In this document: positions 9,451 through 18,233 of the stretch, in pieces
Layout of the letters: every line of letters starts with the position of its first letter
How positions within the stretch are numbered: position 1 is the first letter of the stretch
Source: Planctomycetaceae bacterium
Lineage (GTDB): Bacteria > Planctomycetota > Planctomycetia > Pirellulales > Pirellulaceae
Length of the DNA: 55,663 nucleotides
Assembly (NCBI GenBank): GCA_012729315.1
Contig: JAAYDI010000099.1
Location: forward strand, 1 to 55,663
Reading direction: 5' to 3'
Notes under the pieces: generated by a model
Database searches by the model: none
What the model saw: the letters and a program-made list of their open reading frames with translations, nothing else
Told to the model about the DNA's origin: nothing
Translations under genes and position numbers: made by a program

Positions 9451-10635
9451 ATGACAGCAGGCAGGTATTTGTTCACCAGCGAATCCGTCAGCGCGGGACA
9501 TCCGGACAAGCTCGCAGACCAGATCTCGGACGGCGTGCTGGATGCCATCTTTGCTCAGGATCCGAACAGCCGGGTGGCGTGCGAGACGCTCGTCACGACC
9601 GGCATGGTGCTCATCTCCGGCGAGATCACCACGACGGCCACCGTGGACTATACGCAGGTCGCGCGCGACGTGATTCGCAGCGTCGGATATACCGACGACG
9701 AGTGGGGCATCTGTGCTGACACCTGCGCGGTGGTACTGGCCATCGACAAGCAGAGTCCGGACATTGCCCGGGGGGTGGACTCCAACGCCGAGGCCGGTAA
9801 GGACATCGGCGCGGGGGACCAGGGCATGATGTTCGGTTTTGCCTGCAACGAGACGCCCGAATTGATGCCGTTGCCCATCGCTCTGGCCCATCGCATCCTC
9901 GCGCGTCTGACCGAAGCCCGCCAGCAAGGTGAAGTGCCCTGGCTGCGTCCCGACAGCAAGAGCCAGGTGACGGTGGAGTATGAAGGTTTCAAGCCGGTGC
10001 GGCTCGACACGATCGTGGTATCGACGCAGCACGCGCCGGAGGCCACTCCCGAGACGATCCGCGATTTCGTCGTGCATCGGATCGTGGAGCCGCTGTTGCC
10101 GGCGAACATGGTCAACGGCGAAGTCAAGTACCACGTGAACCCGACCGGGCGGTTCGTCACCGGCGGCCCCAAAGGGGACTGCGGCCTGACCGGCCGTAAG
10201 ATCATCGTGGACACCTATGGCGGTTGGGGCCGGCATGGAGGGGGAGCGTTCAGCGGCAAAGACCCGACCAAAGTGGACCGCAGCGCGTCCTACATGGCCC
10301 GGCACATCGCCAAGAACATCGTCGCCGCGCGGTTGGCCGAACGGTGTGAAGTCCAGCTCGCGTACGCCATTGGCGTCTCGGAACCGGTGAGTGTCAACGT
10401 GAACACGGACGGCACCGGAGTGATCGACGACGCGCGGATCTGCGCTGTGGTGCGGGAATTCTTCCCGCTGACTCCCAGCGGCATCATCACCCATCTCCAG
10501 CTGCGCCGCCCGATCTATCGTCTGACCGCCGCCGGCGGCCACTTCGGGCGCCACGAACCGGAGTTCGCTTGGGAGAATACGGATCGCGCCGAGGCCTTGG
10601 CGGAGGCATGTGGGGTCCAGGCCGTCAGCAAGTAG
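9451..10635 (+). CDS. metK: S-adenosylmethionine synthetase
   Basis: The 394-residue product makes S-adenosylmethionine from methionine and ATP in the cytosol. It shows the substrate signature [12 protein letters not shown] near the N terminus, [12 protein letters not shown] in the middle and [16 protein letters not shown] in the last third. All are diagnostic of the bacterial enzyme, and the length is close to E. coli MetK (384). The ATG at 9451 is chosen because AGGAG lies at 9438-9442. A promoter with perfect TATAAT precedes it. Longer readings from upstream codons add no conserved sequence. Confidence 0.97.
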   Translation: MTAGRYLFTSESVSAGHPDKLADQISDGVLDAIFAQDPNSRVACETLVTTGMVLISGEITTTATVDYTQVARDVIRSVGYTDDEWGICADTCAVVLAIDKQSPDIARGVDSNAEAGKDIGAGDQGMMFGFACNETPELMPLPIALAHRILARLTEARQQGEVPWLRPDSKSQVTVEYEGFKPVRLDTIVVSTQHAPEATPETIRDFVVHRIVEPLLPANMVNGEVKYHVNPTGRFVTGGPKGDCGLTGRKIIVDTYGGWGRHGGGAFSGKDPTKVDRSASYMARHIAKNIVAARLAERCEVQLAYAIGVSEPVSVNVNTDGTGVIDDARICAVVREFFPLTPSGIITHLQLRRPIYRLTAAGGHFGRHEPEFAWENTDRAEALAEACGVQAVSK

Positions 10636-10643
10636 GGCAACGG

Positions 10644-11522
10644 ATGGTTGCGCAAGCTGCCACACCGGAACGGACGCGCTGCTCTCACCGTGATCCTGTG
10701 CTGGTGAGTCTGGCTCAGGCAGCGCTGGTTTCGGCCACGCTGATGTGGCTGCTGGTGGCGACCTGGCTGTGCGGGCGGCGACTGGCTGGCGAGCTACAGC
10801 AGCCGCTCGGCGCGCCGACGCTGTTCGCCGTGGGGCTGGTTTCGGCCCTGCTGGTTTCGGGCTTGCGCTGCGGCTGGTGGCAGGCTGGTGTCGCGCCCCT
10901 GCCGGCTCCGGCTCGATCGCGTGCCGCCCTCTGGTGGCTCCTCCCCTCCCTGGCCGCACTGCTGCTGGCGGCGAGCGTCTCGATGCGCGGCACCGGCCCC
11001 GCCGGCCTGATCCTCCTGTGGCTCATCCTGCTGGCCAACGAAGCTCTGTGGGGTGCCTGCCTGTGGCGTCTGCGCACCCGGCCGGGGGCTGGTGCTCCCG
11101 AGACTGTCGCGGTGCCGGCCCCGCACGATCTGGCGGTGGCGGCCGGCGGACAGGACGACCGTCCCGTGCGGCCTGTGGAGCCATCCGATGACCACGAATT
11201 GTCACTGCCAGAAGGCGTCTGCCAGCAGCTCACACGGGCGCGGTCCCGGACCCATGGAGACACCGTGGCCGGGATGCTGCGGGCGCTGTTCCAGCCGGGT
11301 GAGCGTTCCCACAACCTGCACGTGGCGTTCTGCCCGCCGCTCCCGGCGCGACCGCTGGTGGAGGTCGTCCAGTTATCCGGTCCGCGCACGCGGGTCAAAG
11401 CCGCGGACATCCAGCCGTTTGGCATCCGTTTCGACCTGCGGCTGGCCGCGCTCAGCACACGCGAGGAGGATGTCTTGATTCACTTTGAGGCGCGCTGCAG
11501 TACAGGAGGGCTCCCGTCGTGA
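10644..11522 (+). CDS. Membrane protein of unknown function
   Basis: I do not recognise this 292-residue protein. It has about four hydrophobic helices in the first 150 residues (near LVSATLMWLLVATWLC, LFAVGLVSALLVSG, LLPSLAALLLAA and GLILLWLILLANEA). A polar linker rich in Ala, Pro and Asp follows, then a soluble C-terminal domain beginning near LPEGVCQQLTRARS. The start ATG lies eight bases after the metK stop, with AGGGC upstream. Its stop overlaps the start of the next gene (GTGA), so the two are translationally coupled. This links it to sugar-nucleotide synthesis by context only. Confidence 0.75.
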   Translation: MVAQAATPERTRCSHRDPVLVSLAQAALVSATLMWLLVATWLCGRRLAGELQQPLGAPTLFAVGLVSALLVSGLRCGWWQAGVAPLPAPARSRAALWWLLPSLAALLLAASVSMRGTGPAGLILLWLILLANEALWGACLWRLRTRPGAGAPETVAVPAPHDLAVAAGGQDDRPVRPVEPSDDHELSLPEGVCQQLTRARSRTHGDTVAGMLRALFQPGERSHNLHVAFCPPLPARPLVEVVQLSGPRTRVKAADIQPFGIRFDLRLAALSTREEDVLIHFEARCSTGGLPS

Positions 11523-12919
11523 CGCACCACCCGCTTTGGCAACAGCTTGTGGCGGCCGGCCAGCAGCACGTGCTGCGCTTCTATGAGGAGCTGGCACCTG
11601 ACGCGCGCGAGCAACTGGACCGCCAACTCAGCGGAATCGACCTGCAGCTGCTTCAGCAGTTGACGAACAACACGCTCGCCACGCCGGACTGGGCGGCCAT
11701 GGCGCGTCGCGCCACTCCCCCGCCCGCCATCCGGCTGGACGATCGGCAGGCGGCGTTCATTTCAGCCGCCGCCGCGCGCCGTGCCGGCGAAGAAGCACTG
11801 CGCGCCGGACGTGCGGCCGCCATCCTGGTCGCCGGCGGACAGGGCACGCGTCTGGGCTTCGACCACCCCAAGGGGATGTTCCCGCTCGGGCCCGTCTCAG
11901 GGCATGCGCTGCTCCAGATCCTGATCGAGAAAGTGGTCGCGACCGCGCGCCGCTACAATGCTTCGGTGCCGCTCTATGTGATGACCAGTCCCGCCACGCA
12001 CACGGAAACGGTCGCGTACCTCACGGCGCACGACCGCTTCGGCCTCCCGGCCGATGATTTGCGGGTGTTCTGTCAGGGGACGATGCCCGCCGTCGATGCG
12101 GCCACTGGCAAGCTGATTCTCGCGGCGAAGGATTCCCTGGCTCTGGCCCCCGACGGCCATGGCGGCATGCTGGAAGCCATGAACAGGAGCGGCGTGCTGG
12201 AGCATGCGCGCGAACGGGGCATCGACCTGTTCTGTTATGGCCAGGTCGACAACCCGCTGCTGCAGCTCTGCCACCCCGAACTGATCGGCTACCACGCGCT
12301 GGCCGAATCCGAGATGACGACGCAGGTGATCCGCAAAGCCACGCCGCTGGAACGGGTCGGCAATGTGGTCATGGTCGACGGCAAGATGCACATCATCGAG
12401 TACAGCGACTTGCCCGAAGACGTGGCGCTGCAGCGCAATCCGGATGACACCCTCTATGTCTGGGCGGGCAGCATCGCGGTGCACGTATTCGACGCCGCCT
12501 TCCTCCAACGGACCTCCTGCCGGGCTGATGTCTTGCCGTTTCACCGGGCGCACAAGCAGGTCACCTATGTCGATGCGCAGGGTGTCCGGCACACGCCTAC
12601 TGCGCCCAACGCGTTCAAGTTCGAGCGGTTCATTTTCGACCTCCTCCCCCAGGCGCACAACGCGATCGTGGTGGAAAGCGAGACGGCCGAGGTGTTTGCC
12701 CCCGTCAAGAACGCCGACGGTGCTGCGACCGACACCCCCACCACCGCCCGGAACGCCATGATCCGGCTCCACAGACGCTGGCTGGAGGCGGCCGGGGCGC
12801 AGATCGCCGACGGGACGCCGGTGGAAATCAGCCCCCTCTGGGCGCTGGATGCCGAACAGGTTGCCGAGCGTCTGGAGTTGCCGTGCACGATCAGTCAGCC
12901 GACATTTCTCAGTCCGTGA
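11519..12919 (+). CDS. UDPGP-family (UAP1-like) uridylyltransferase
   Basis: This 466-residue protein belongs to the eukaryotic-type UDP-sugar pyrophosphorylase family. The nucleotide-binding loop is VAGGQGTRLGF (about 105-114), followed by HPKGMFPLG, QGTMPAVD, GHGGMLEAM and YGQVDNPLL. The pattern is closer to UDP-N-acetylglucosamine pyrophosphorylase (UAP1) than to UDP-glucose pyrophosphorylase, but the sugar cannot be settled by eye. It would make the UDP-activated sugar for cell-envelope glycans. The start is GTG, overlapping the preceding stop, with CAGGAGGG upstream. The mannose-1-phosphate guanylyltransferase gene begins 30 bases later. Confidence 0.88.
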   Translation: MTHHPLWQQLVAAGQQHVLRFYEELAPDAREQLDRQLSGIDLQLLQQLTNNTLATPDWAAMARRATPPPAIRLDDRQAAFISAAAARRAGEEALRAGRAAAILVAGGQGTRLGFDHPKGMFPLGPVSGHALLQILIEKVVATARRYNASVPLYVMTSPATHTETVAYLTAHDRFGLPADDLRVFCQGTMPAVDAATGKLILAAKDSLALAPDGHGGMLEAMNRSGVLEHARERGIDLFCYGQVDNPLLQLCHPELIGYHALAESEMTTQVIRKATPLERVGNVVMVDGKMHIIEYSDLPEDVALQRNPDDTLYVWAGSIAVHVFDAAFLQRTSCRADVLPFHRAHKQVTYVDAQGVRHTPTAPNAFKFERFIFDLLPQAHNAIVVESETAEVFAPVKNADGAATDTPTTARNAMIRLHRRWLEAAGAQIADGTPVEISPLWALDAEQVAERLELPCTISQPTFLSP

Positions 12920-12949
12920 CGCGCCGCGGACAAGTCAGGAGTGTGCGCC

Positions 12950-14029
12950 ATGTTGCATGCCATGATCATGGCCGGTGGATCGGGAACACGGTTCTGGCCC
13001 GCCAGTCGCCATGCCACGCCGAAACAGCTGCTGCAGCTCTCGGGCGAGCAGACGTTGATCCAGAGCACGGTCCGCCGCCTGGGCAGTCTCGTCCCCGCCG
13101 CTCGCGTGCTGGTCGTCACCAGCCAGCGGCTGGTCGATTCCATCGCCGCGCAGCTTCCGGAACTGCCCCGGGGCGCGATCATCGGTGAACCCTGCCGGCG
13201 CGACACGGCGCCGGCCATCGGCCTCGCCGCGGCGATCCTCGCGCAGCAGGATCCGGCAGCGACCATGGCCGTGATGCCGGCCGATCACGTGATCGAGCCC
13301 GACCACGTGTTCCAGGACGCCCTGGCGCAGGCGGCCCGGATGGTGGCCGCTGACGAACGGCGCATCGTCACGTTCGGCGTCCGACCGACCTACCCGGCGG
13401 AATCGTTCGGCTACATCGAGCGGGGTGTGGCTCTTCCCGGACCGGCCGGCGCGCCCGCATTCCAGGTCGCGCGGTTTCGCGAGAAACCGAGCGCGGAGGT
13501 GGCCCGGCAGTACGTCGAAGCCGGCCGGTACTACTGGAATGCCGGCATCTTCGTCTGGCAGGCCCGCACGATCCTCGAGGCCCTGCAGCGGTTCGAACCG
13601 GACATGCACGCACGCGTGACCGCCATCGCCCGGGCGTACGGCAGCGAACACCTGGCCGACACGTTCCACCGCGAATTCGCTGCGATCCAGGGCAAATCGA
13701 TCGACTACGCCGTCATGGAACACTACGACCACGTCGTGGTGATCGAGGCACCGTTTACGTGGGACGACGTCGGCAGCTGGCGGGCACTCGCACGGACGCA
13801 CGGCGCGGATGCGGACGGCAACACGCGCGCCGGCCGCAACCTGGTCGTGCGCACCACCAACTCGATCATCCGGTCCACCGACGACCATCTCGTGGCCACG
13901 ATCGGCATCGATGATCTCATCATCGTCCACACTCCCGATGCCACACTGGTCGCCCGCCAGCAGGACGAAGAGGCGGTACGGGAGATTGTCAAACTGATCG
14001 AAGAGGCCGGGTGGGACCAGTACCTGTAA
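12950..14029 (+). CDS. manC: Mannose-1-phosphate guanylyltransferase
   Basis: The 359-residue nucleotidyltransferase makes GDP-mannose from mannose 1-phosphate and GTP. It shows the signature MIMAGGSGTRFWPASR near the N terminus, PADHVI in the middle, and the later motifs GYIERG, VARFREKPS, YYWNAGIF and IDYAVME. It lacks the C-terminal phosphomannose isomerase domain found in long ManC proteins, so it is the short monofunctional form. The ATG at 12950 is chosen because AGGAG at 12937-12941 has ideal spacing. Together with the preceding UDP-sugar enzyme it forms a sugar-nucleotide module. Confidence 0.93.
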   Translation: MLHAMIMAGGSGTRFWPASRHATPKQLLQLSGEQTLIQSTVRRLGSLVPAARVLVVTSQRLVDSIAAQLPELPRGAIIGEPCRRDTAPAIGLAAAILAQQDPAATMAVMPADHVIEPDHVFQDALAQAARMVAADERRIVTFGVRPTYPAESFGYIERGVALPGPAGAPAFQVARFREKPSAEVARQYVEAGRYYWNAGIFVWQARTILEALQRFEPDMHARVTAIARAYGSEHLADTFHREFAAIQGKSIDYAVMEHYDHVVVIEAPFTWDDVGSWRALARTHGADADGNTRAGRNLVVRTTNSIIRSTDDHLVATIGIDDLIIVHTPDATLVARQQDEEAVREIVKLIEEAGWDQYL

Positions 14030-14199
14030 GACCTGTAAGACCAGCACCTGTAATTGGTGTTCCGGTCCGCAGCAAAACCTGCTACAGACATATGCAGGTA
14101 CAGGTCTCGGGGACCGGTCTGGGCACATACGCCCGTAACGCGGGGCGCGGAGGCCGGCACGTGGTGACGCCCCCACGCCGCGGGGAACCGAGGGACGGG

Positions 14200-15258
14200 A
14201 TGGATATGAGTCGGTACAGCGCGTCAGTCTGGCCTCTGCTGCTGCTCCTGCTCGGCGTGTGGGGGTGGAGCGGCGGGAAGCTGGTCGCCGGCGAGCGGGA
14301 GGGAGCCGCGGCCGGCGCGGAGCCGGCCACGAACTGGAACCTGCTGGCCAGAACGCTCGGCGGGAAGCAGTTCTGGACGGACGAGCTGGTCCATGGCTCC
14401 TGGCGCATCCAGCGGAACGTGCTGTCCGATCACTATCGACTGCTGGACCCGAACAACACGCGGCGCGCGTGGGGCAGTTGGGAGCATTGCCACCGGGAGT
14501 GGCAGGCATTGCGCGCGGGCGCGGACATCCCGCCGCTCAAGCCCCGGGTCGTACTCGTCCTGCACGGCCTGGGACGCACGCGGTCCTCCATGGCACAGCT
14601 GGCGGAATACCTCGCACAGCATGGCGACTACGACGTTCTGAGCGTCTCGTATGCCAGCACGCGCATTCCGCTGAGTGAAGACGCCCGGAGCCTGGCGCGC
14701 GTCATCAGCCATCTGGAAGGGGTCACTGAGATCAACTTCGTCGCCCACAGCATGGGCAACCTGGTCATCCGCCACCTCCTGCACGACCAGCTGGCCGCAG
14801 CGCACGGGCGCGGCATCGATCCGCGAATCCACCGTTTCGTCATGCTGGCCCCACCCAACAACGGCGCTGCGCTGGCGCGCCGGTTCCGCTACGATCCGCT
14901 CTTCTGTGCGGTGTACGGAACGGGCGGACAGCAGTTTACCCGGCAGTGGGAGCAGGTGCAGGAGCGGCTGGCCATCCCCCCCTGCCCTTTCGGCATCATC
15001 GCCGGCGGCGACAACGACCCGGAGGGAGGCAACCCGCTGCTCGACGGCAACGACGACATGGTCGTGACGGTCGCGGAAACGCAGCTGCCCGGAGCGGCCG
15101 ACTTCGTGATCGTGCCTGTGCTGCACACGTTCATCATGGACGACGCCCAGGTCCAGGAGTACACTCTGCGGTTCCTCCAACATGGTTATTTCATCGCCCC
15201 CGAGGTGCGCCGGCCGCTGGCAAACGAGCCCCTGAAACCGGACGACGACACGCCATGA
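14200..15258 (+). CDS. Exported lipase-like alpha/beta hydrolase
   Basis: This 352-residue protein has a signal peptide (residues about 8-30, rich in leucine) followed by an alpha/beta hydrolase fold. LVLHGLGRT supplies the oxyanion-hole HG motif. FVAHSMGNL carries the nucleophile serine in the A/G-x-S-x-G elbow. A late VLHTFIM provides the likely catalytic histidine. The family contains lipases and esterases; the substrate is unknown. AGGGACGGG lies just before two candidate ATGs (14200, 14206), and the first is used. The stop overlaps the ruvX start in ATGA, so the two genes are coupled. A duplicated CCTGTAAGA sits at the upstream manC end (near 14025-14040). Confidence 0.82.
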   Translation: MDMSRYSASVWPLLLLLLGVWGWSGGKLVAGEREGAAAGAEPATNWNLLARTLGGKQFWTDELVHGSWRIQRNVLSDHYRLLDPNNTRRAWGSWEHCHREWQALRAGADIPPLKPRVVLVLHGLGRTRSSMAQLAEYLAQHGDYDVLSVSYASTRIPLSEDARSLARVISHLEGVTEINFVAHSMGNLVIRHLLHDQLAAAHGRGIDPRIHRFVMLAPPNNGAALARRFRYDPLFCAVYGTGGQQFTRQWEQVQERLAIPPCPFGIIAGGDNDPEGGNPLLDGNDDMVVTVAETQLPGAADFVIVPVLHTFIMDDAQVQEYTLRFLQHGYFIAPEVRRPLANEPLKPDDDTP

Positions 15259-15779
15259 GCGAGTTCCCCGCAGCCGGCCGACTGGCCGGAATCGACTACG
15301 GCCACGTGCGGATCGGCGTGGCCGTCTCGGATCCGCACCGCACACTCGCCAGCCCCTACGCCAACTACACGCGCCGCGGCGAACAGGGGGACGCCCGGTT
15401 CTTCAGGACGCTGGTGAGCGATGAGCAGATCGTGGGGTTCGTGGTCGGCCTGCCGCTCCACACCAGCGGCCACGAAAGCGAGAAATCCCGCGAAGTCCGC
15501 CGGTTCGCCGACTGGCTCACCCTGGTGACCGGCCGGCCCGTCCGCTTCTATGACGAGCGATTCACGACGCGCGAGGCAAACGACCTGCTCGAACACGCCC
15601 AGCTGACGAAGAAAAAACGCCGACAGCGACTCGACAAGGTGGCGGCACAGCTGCTGCTGGCGGCGTTTCTCGAGTCGGATGGATGCGGGACCGAGCCCGC
15701 GGCACTGGACGATGCCGAGCACCAGAGCAGCCGGGACGCACAGGGTGGTGCAGCACGCGAGTCCGGCAAGGGCCCATGA
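15255..15779 (+). CDS. ruvX: Holliday junction resolvase-like RuvX/YqgF
   Basis: The 174-residue protein has the YqgF RNase H-like fold. LAGIDYGHVRIGVAVSD carries the first catalytic aspartate, VVGLPLH the family loop, FYDERFTT the conserved glutamate region and RLDKVAAQLLL the final aspartate helix. The family acts in pre-16S rRNA 5' end maturation and has been linked to Holliday junction resolution. The C-terminal tail past residue 140 is polar and probably disordered, so the protein is longer than the usual 140 residues. The ATG overlaps the upstream stop (ATGA). Confidence 0.9.
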   Translation: MSEFPAAGRLAGIDYGHVRIGVAVSDPHRTLASPYANYTRRGEQGDARFFRTLVSDEQIVGFVVGLPLHTSGHESEKSREVRRFADWLTLVTGRPVRFYDERFTTREANDLLEHAQLTKKKRRQRLDKVAAQLLLAAFLESDGCGTEPAALDDAEHQSSRDAQGGAARESGKGP

Positions 15780-15780
15780 A

Positions 15781-15839
15781 CCTCTTTCTCCTCTCTTGCA
15801 CCACCCCACGGACCGGAGTCAAAGTGTCCGTTTCCGGCG
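15781..15839 (+). repeat. Dispersed intergenic repeat family A, copy 2, with pyrimidine extension
   Basis: The core at 15810-15839 matches 222-250 and 55501-55530. The 29 bases before it (CTCTTTCTCCTCTC and CACCCCACGG) also match the stretch before the 55.5 kb copy. The unit starts within a few bases of the ruvX stop codon. Confidence 0.7.
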
Positions 15840-15884
15840 ACCGACGACGACGGTCTGTTCCGTGTGGCACGGCCCCTTTGTGAA

Positions 15885-15953
15885 ACGCCTTCGGCGTATC
15901 GTGCGACAATTGGTACGGAACCCCGGGGTGCGCTGCTGCGCAGCGACCCTGGG
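15885..15953. repeat. Two-hairpin intergenic element, copy 2
   Basis: ACGCC-TTC-GGCGT at 15885-15897 is followed by a second palindrome at 15921-15953. The second palindrome has outer arms close to CCCGGGGT and ACCCTGGG and inner arms GCTGC and GCAGC. The order and arms match 50-109. Just upstream, a GTGTGGCACGGCC stretch (15861 on) is also seen after the epmB gene near 44010. The element sits between ruvX and the sugar-isomerase-like gene and could also act as a transcription terminator. Confidence 0.65.
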
Positions 15954-15963
15954 CTTCAGCCAA

Positions 15964-16037
15964 TTCCCGAATTCCTGAATTCCTGAATTTCTGAATTCCC
16001 CTGGTCCCTCTCCCGAGAGAGTGCGTTCCTGCACCTC
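15964..16037 (+). repeat. Dispersed GAATTC-rich repeat family B, copy 1
   Basis: Tandem GAATTCCT-like units (15964-15998) run into a 39-base tail at 15999-16037. The tail differs from 44220-44258 at only about four positions, and the 44 kb copy is also preceded by GAATTCCT units. The tail holds a CTC-CGAGAG palindrome. It ends 225 bases before the next start codon. Between it and the gene I see nothing else recognisable. Confidence 0.75.
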
Positions 16038-16261
16038 TTCCCTGCCACTTGCGGCGGGAGTCCCTTCCGGCCCGCCGCGCAATCCGCTACAACTGAGACT
16101 GTTTGGTGACTTGGCCGATCCCCTCCGGTGGAGCGGACCGGGAAGCACTCGCTGTATTGCCCGAGCCGCATTGCCCACGTAAGGTCCCGGCTGGTAGTTA
16201 TGCCCTGCAACATGCGACCTGCTCCTTGACGGCTTCTTCGTATCGAGAGGACTGACGACCC

Positions 16262-17137
16262 ATGCGCAAGAATATCTACATCGGCTTGATCGTGTTGATG
16301 CTGTTAACGGTAGCGCGCATACCGGCACGTGGTGCCGGCGTGGGCGAGAGCAAGAGTTTCCACGGCCCTGTGGGCCTGCAGCTGTACAGCCTGCGTGATC
16401 AGTTCCAGGACCAGGGGGTCGTGCCGGTGCTTGATCAGGTCGCCAAGTGGGGCTTCAAGTACGTGGAGGTGGCCGGGACGTACGGATTGTCGATTGCCGA
16501 ATTCAAGGCGGAGCTGGACAAGCGCGGCCTGGTGCCGATCGGCTGGCACTTCCCCTACGAACGGCTGCGTGACGACATCCAGGGGGTGATCAGCGAGGCA
16601 CGGGAGATGGGTCTGCTCTATGTCGGGTGCGCGTGGATCGGCCACGAAGCGCCGTTCGACGAGAAGCAGTGCCGTGCGGCCGCCGACGTGTTCAACAAGG
16701 CGGGCAAGGCGCTGGCCGAACACGACATGAAGTTCTACTATCACAATCATGGCTACGAGTTCTATCCGCATGGGTCGGGCACGCTGTTCGACCTGCTGAT
16801 GGCAGAGACGGATCCCCGTTACGTGTACTTCCAGATGGACGTGCTGTGGACGGTGTTCCCCGACCAGGATCCGGTCCAGCTGCTGGAGAAGTACCCTGAC
16901 CGGTGGTTGCTGTTCCACTTGAAGGATCTCAAGAAGGGGGTCGCCACTGGGAGCTTCGCTGGCCACACGGAACTGACCAACGATGTGGCGCTGGGCACGG
17001 GGCAGGTTGAATGGCCGGCCTTGCTGCGGGCAGCTCAAAAAGTCGGCGTGAAGTACTACTTCATTGAGGACGAGTCTCCCACGGTCGTGGACCAGATCCC
17101 GCGCAGCCTGCAGTTCCTGGAACAGCTGGAATTCTGA
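16262..17137 (+). CDS. Exported sugar-phosphate isomerase/epimerase-like protein
   Basis: This 291-residue protein has a signal peptide (about 1-24, ending near ARGAG) and then a xylose-isomerase-like TIM barrel. Visible motifs are GLQLYSLRDQF at the start of the barrel, FYYHNHGYEF with the metal-ligand type histidine, QMDVLW, LLFHLKDLKKG and a late DESP. The family converts or epimerises sugars and related compounds, usually in the cytosol. Export is common for paralogues in planctomycetes but their substrates are mostly unknown. GAGAGGA lies about 10 bases before the ATG. TerC follows after 15 bases. Confidence 0.82.
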   Translation: MRKNIYIGLIVLMLLTVARIPARGAGVGESKSFHGPVGLQLYSLRDQFQDQGVVPVLDQVAKWGFKYVEVAGTYGLSIAEFKAELDKRGLVPIGWHFPYERLRDDIQGVISEAREMGLLYVGCAWIGHEAPFDEKQCRAAADVFNKAGKALAEHDMKFYYHNHGYEFYPHGSGTLFDLLMAETDPRYVYFQMDVLWTVFPDQDPVQLLEKYPDRWLLFHLKDLKKGVATGSFAGHTELTNDVALGTGQVEWPALLRAAQKVGVKYYFIEDESPTVVDQIPRSLQFLEQLEF

Positions 17138-17152
17138 AAGATCGTCCTTACC

Positions 17153-18169
17153 ATGCATTGCGCCGCGATCACGCACGTCAGCGTGGGTACCCCGCAGCTT
17201 TGGATTGGTTTCACGCTGTTCGTCCTGGCGATGCTGGCGATCGACCTGGGCGTGTTCCACCGCAAGGCCCACGCGGTGGGGGTGCGGGAGGCCTTCGGCT
17301 GGAGCGTGTTCTGGATTGCCCTGTCGCTCGTGTTCAACGGGCTGGTATGGTTCTGGTTCGGGCCGGAGAAGGGGAAGGAGTTTCTCGCGGGGTACGTGAC
17401 CGAGAAAGCCCTCTCGGTTGACAACATCTTCGTCTTCCTGGTCATCCTGTCGTACTTCTCGGTGCCGGACGCCTACCGGCACCGGGTGCTGTACTACGGG
17501 ATCCTGGGCGCGTTGGTGCTGCGGGCCGTCTTCATCCTGGTGGGGGCCAGCCTGCTGGCCACCTTTCACTGGATGATCTACGTCTTCGGCGTCCTGCTGG
17601 TGATCACGGCCTGGAAACTGCTCACGCAACAGGAGGCCGAATTCCAGCCGGAACGCAGTCCAGCGTTCCGGCTGTTCCGGCGTTTCATTCCTTCGGTCAG
17701 CGAATACCGCGGTGCGCGGTTCGTGGTGCGGGAAGGAGGACGCTGGTTCGCCACCCCCCTGCTGCTCGTACTGGTGACCATCGAAGGCGCGGACGTCATG
17801 TTCGCCATCGATTCGATCCCGGCCATTTTCGGCCTCACCGACGATCCGTTCATCGTCTACACGTCGAACATCTTCGCGATCCTCGGGTTGCGGGCGCTTT
17901 TCTTCCTGCTGGCCGGCCTGCTGGGCCGCATCTATTACCTCAAACTCGGCCTGGCACTGGTGCTCGGCTTCGTCGGCGTCAAGATGCTGATTTCCGAGAA
18001 ATACGTGATCAGCATTGGCGTCTCACTGGCCATCATCACGTTCGTCTTGAGCGCTACCGTGCTGGCGTCGTTCGTGCGTCTGCGGTTTTTCCCGGCCGCC
18101 GCTGATCGCCAGGACCTTGATGCGCCGGCGGCGGAGCTGAAGCGAGAACAGCCGCCCGGACAGGCCTGA
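17153..18169 (+). CDS. TerC family integral membrane protein (Alx-like)
   Basis: The 338-residue polytopic protein has about eight to nine hydrophobic helices. The family motifs are AIDLGVFHRKAH, SVDNIFVFLVI (with the conserved aspartate) and ADVMFAIDSIPAIFG, followed by FIVYTSNIFAILGLRALFFLL. TerC/Alx proteins are linked to manganese efflux and to metal loading of exported proteins. The C-terminal 30 residues are polar and cytosolic. The gene begins 15 bases after the isomerase-like gene, too close for a yybP-ykoY type riboswitch of its own. The length is typical of Alx. Confidence 0.93.
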   Translation: MHCAAITHVSVGTPQLWIGFTLFVLAMLAIDLGVFHRKAHAVGVREAFGWSVFWIALSLVFNGLVWFWFGPEKGKEFLAGYVTEKALSVDNIFVFLVILSYFSVPDAYRHRVLYYGILGALVLRAVFILVGASLLATFHWMIYVFGVLLVITAWKLLTQQEAEFQPERSPAFRLFRRFIPSVSEYRGARFVVREGGRWFATPLLLVLVTIEGADVMFAIDSIPAIFGLTDDPFIVYTSNIFAILGLRALFFLLAGLLGRIYYLKLGLALVLGFVGVKMLISEKYVISIGVSLAIITFVLSATVLASFVRLRFFPAAADRQDLDAPAAELKREQPPGQA

Positions 18170-18233
18170 CGGCACGCCTTTCAGTCCGCCCTGCAGCCGT
18201 GCGCATCGATCTCCGCGCCGGCACGGGACCTGT

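Noticed and set aside
12935-14509. A 524-codon antisense frame over manC
   Set aside because: ManC has all family motifs and a good ribosome site. The antisense frame has none.
17138-17152. yybP-ykoY manganese riboswitch for the TerC gene
   Set aside because: Only 15 bases separate the genes, so there is no room for the riboswitch.
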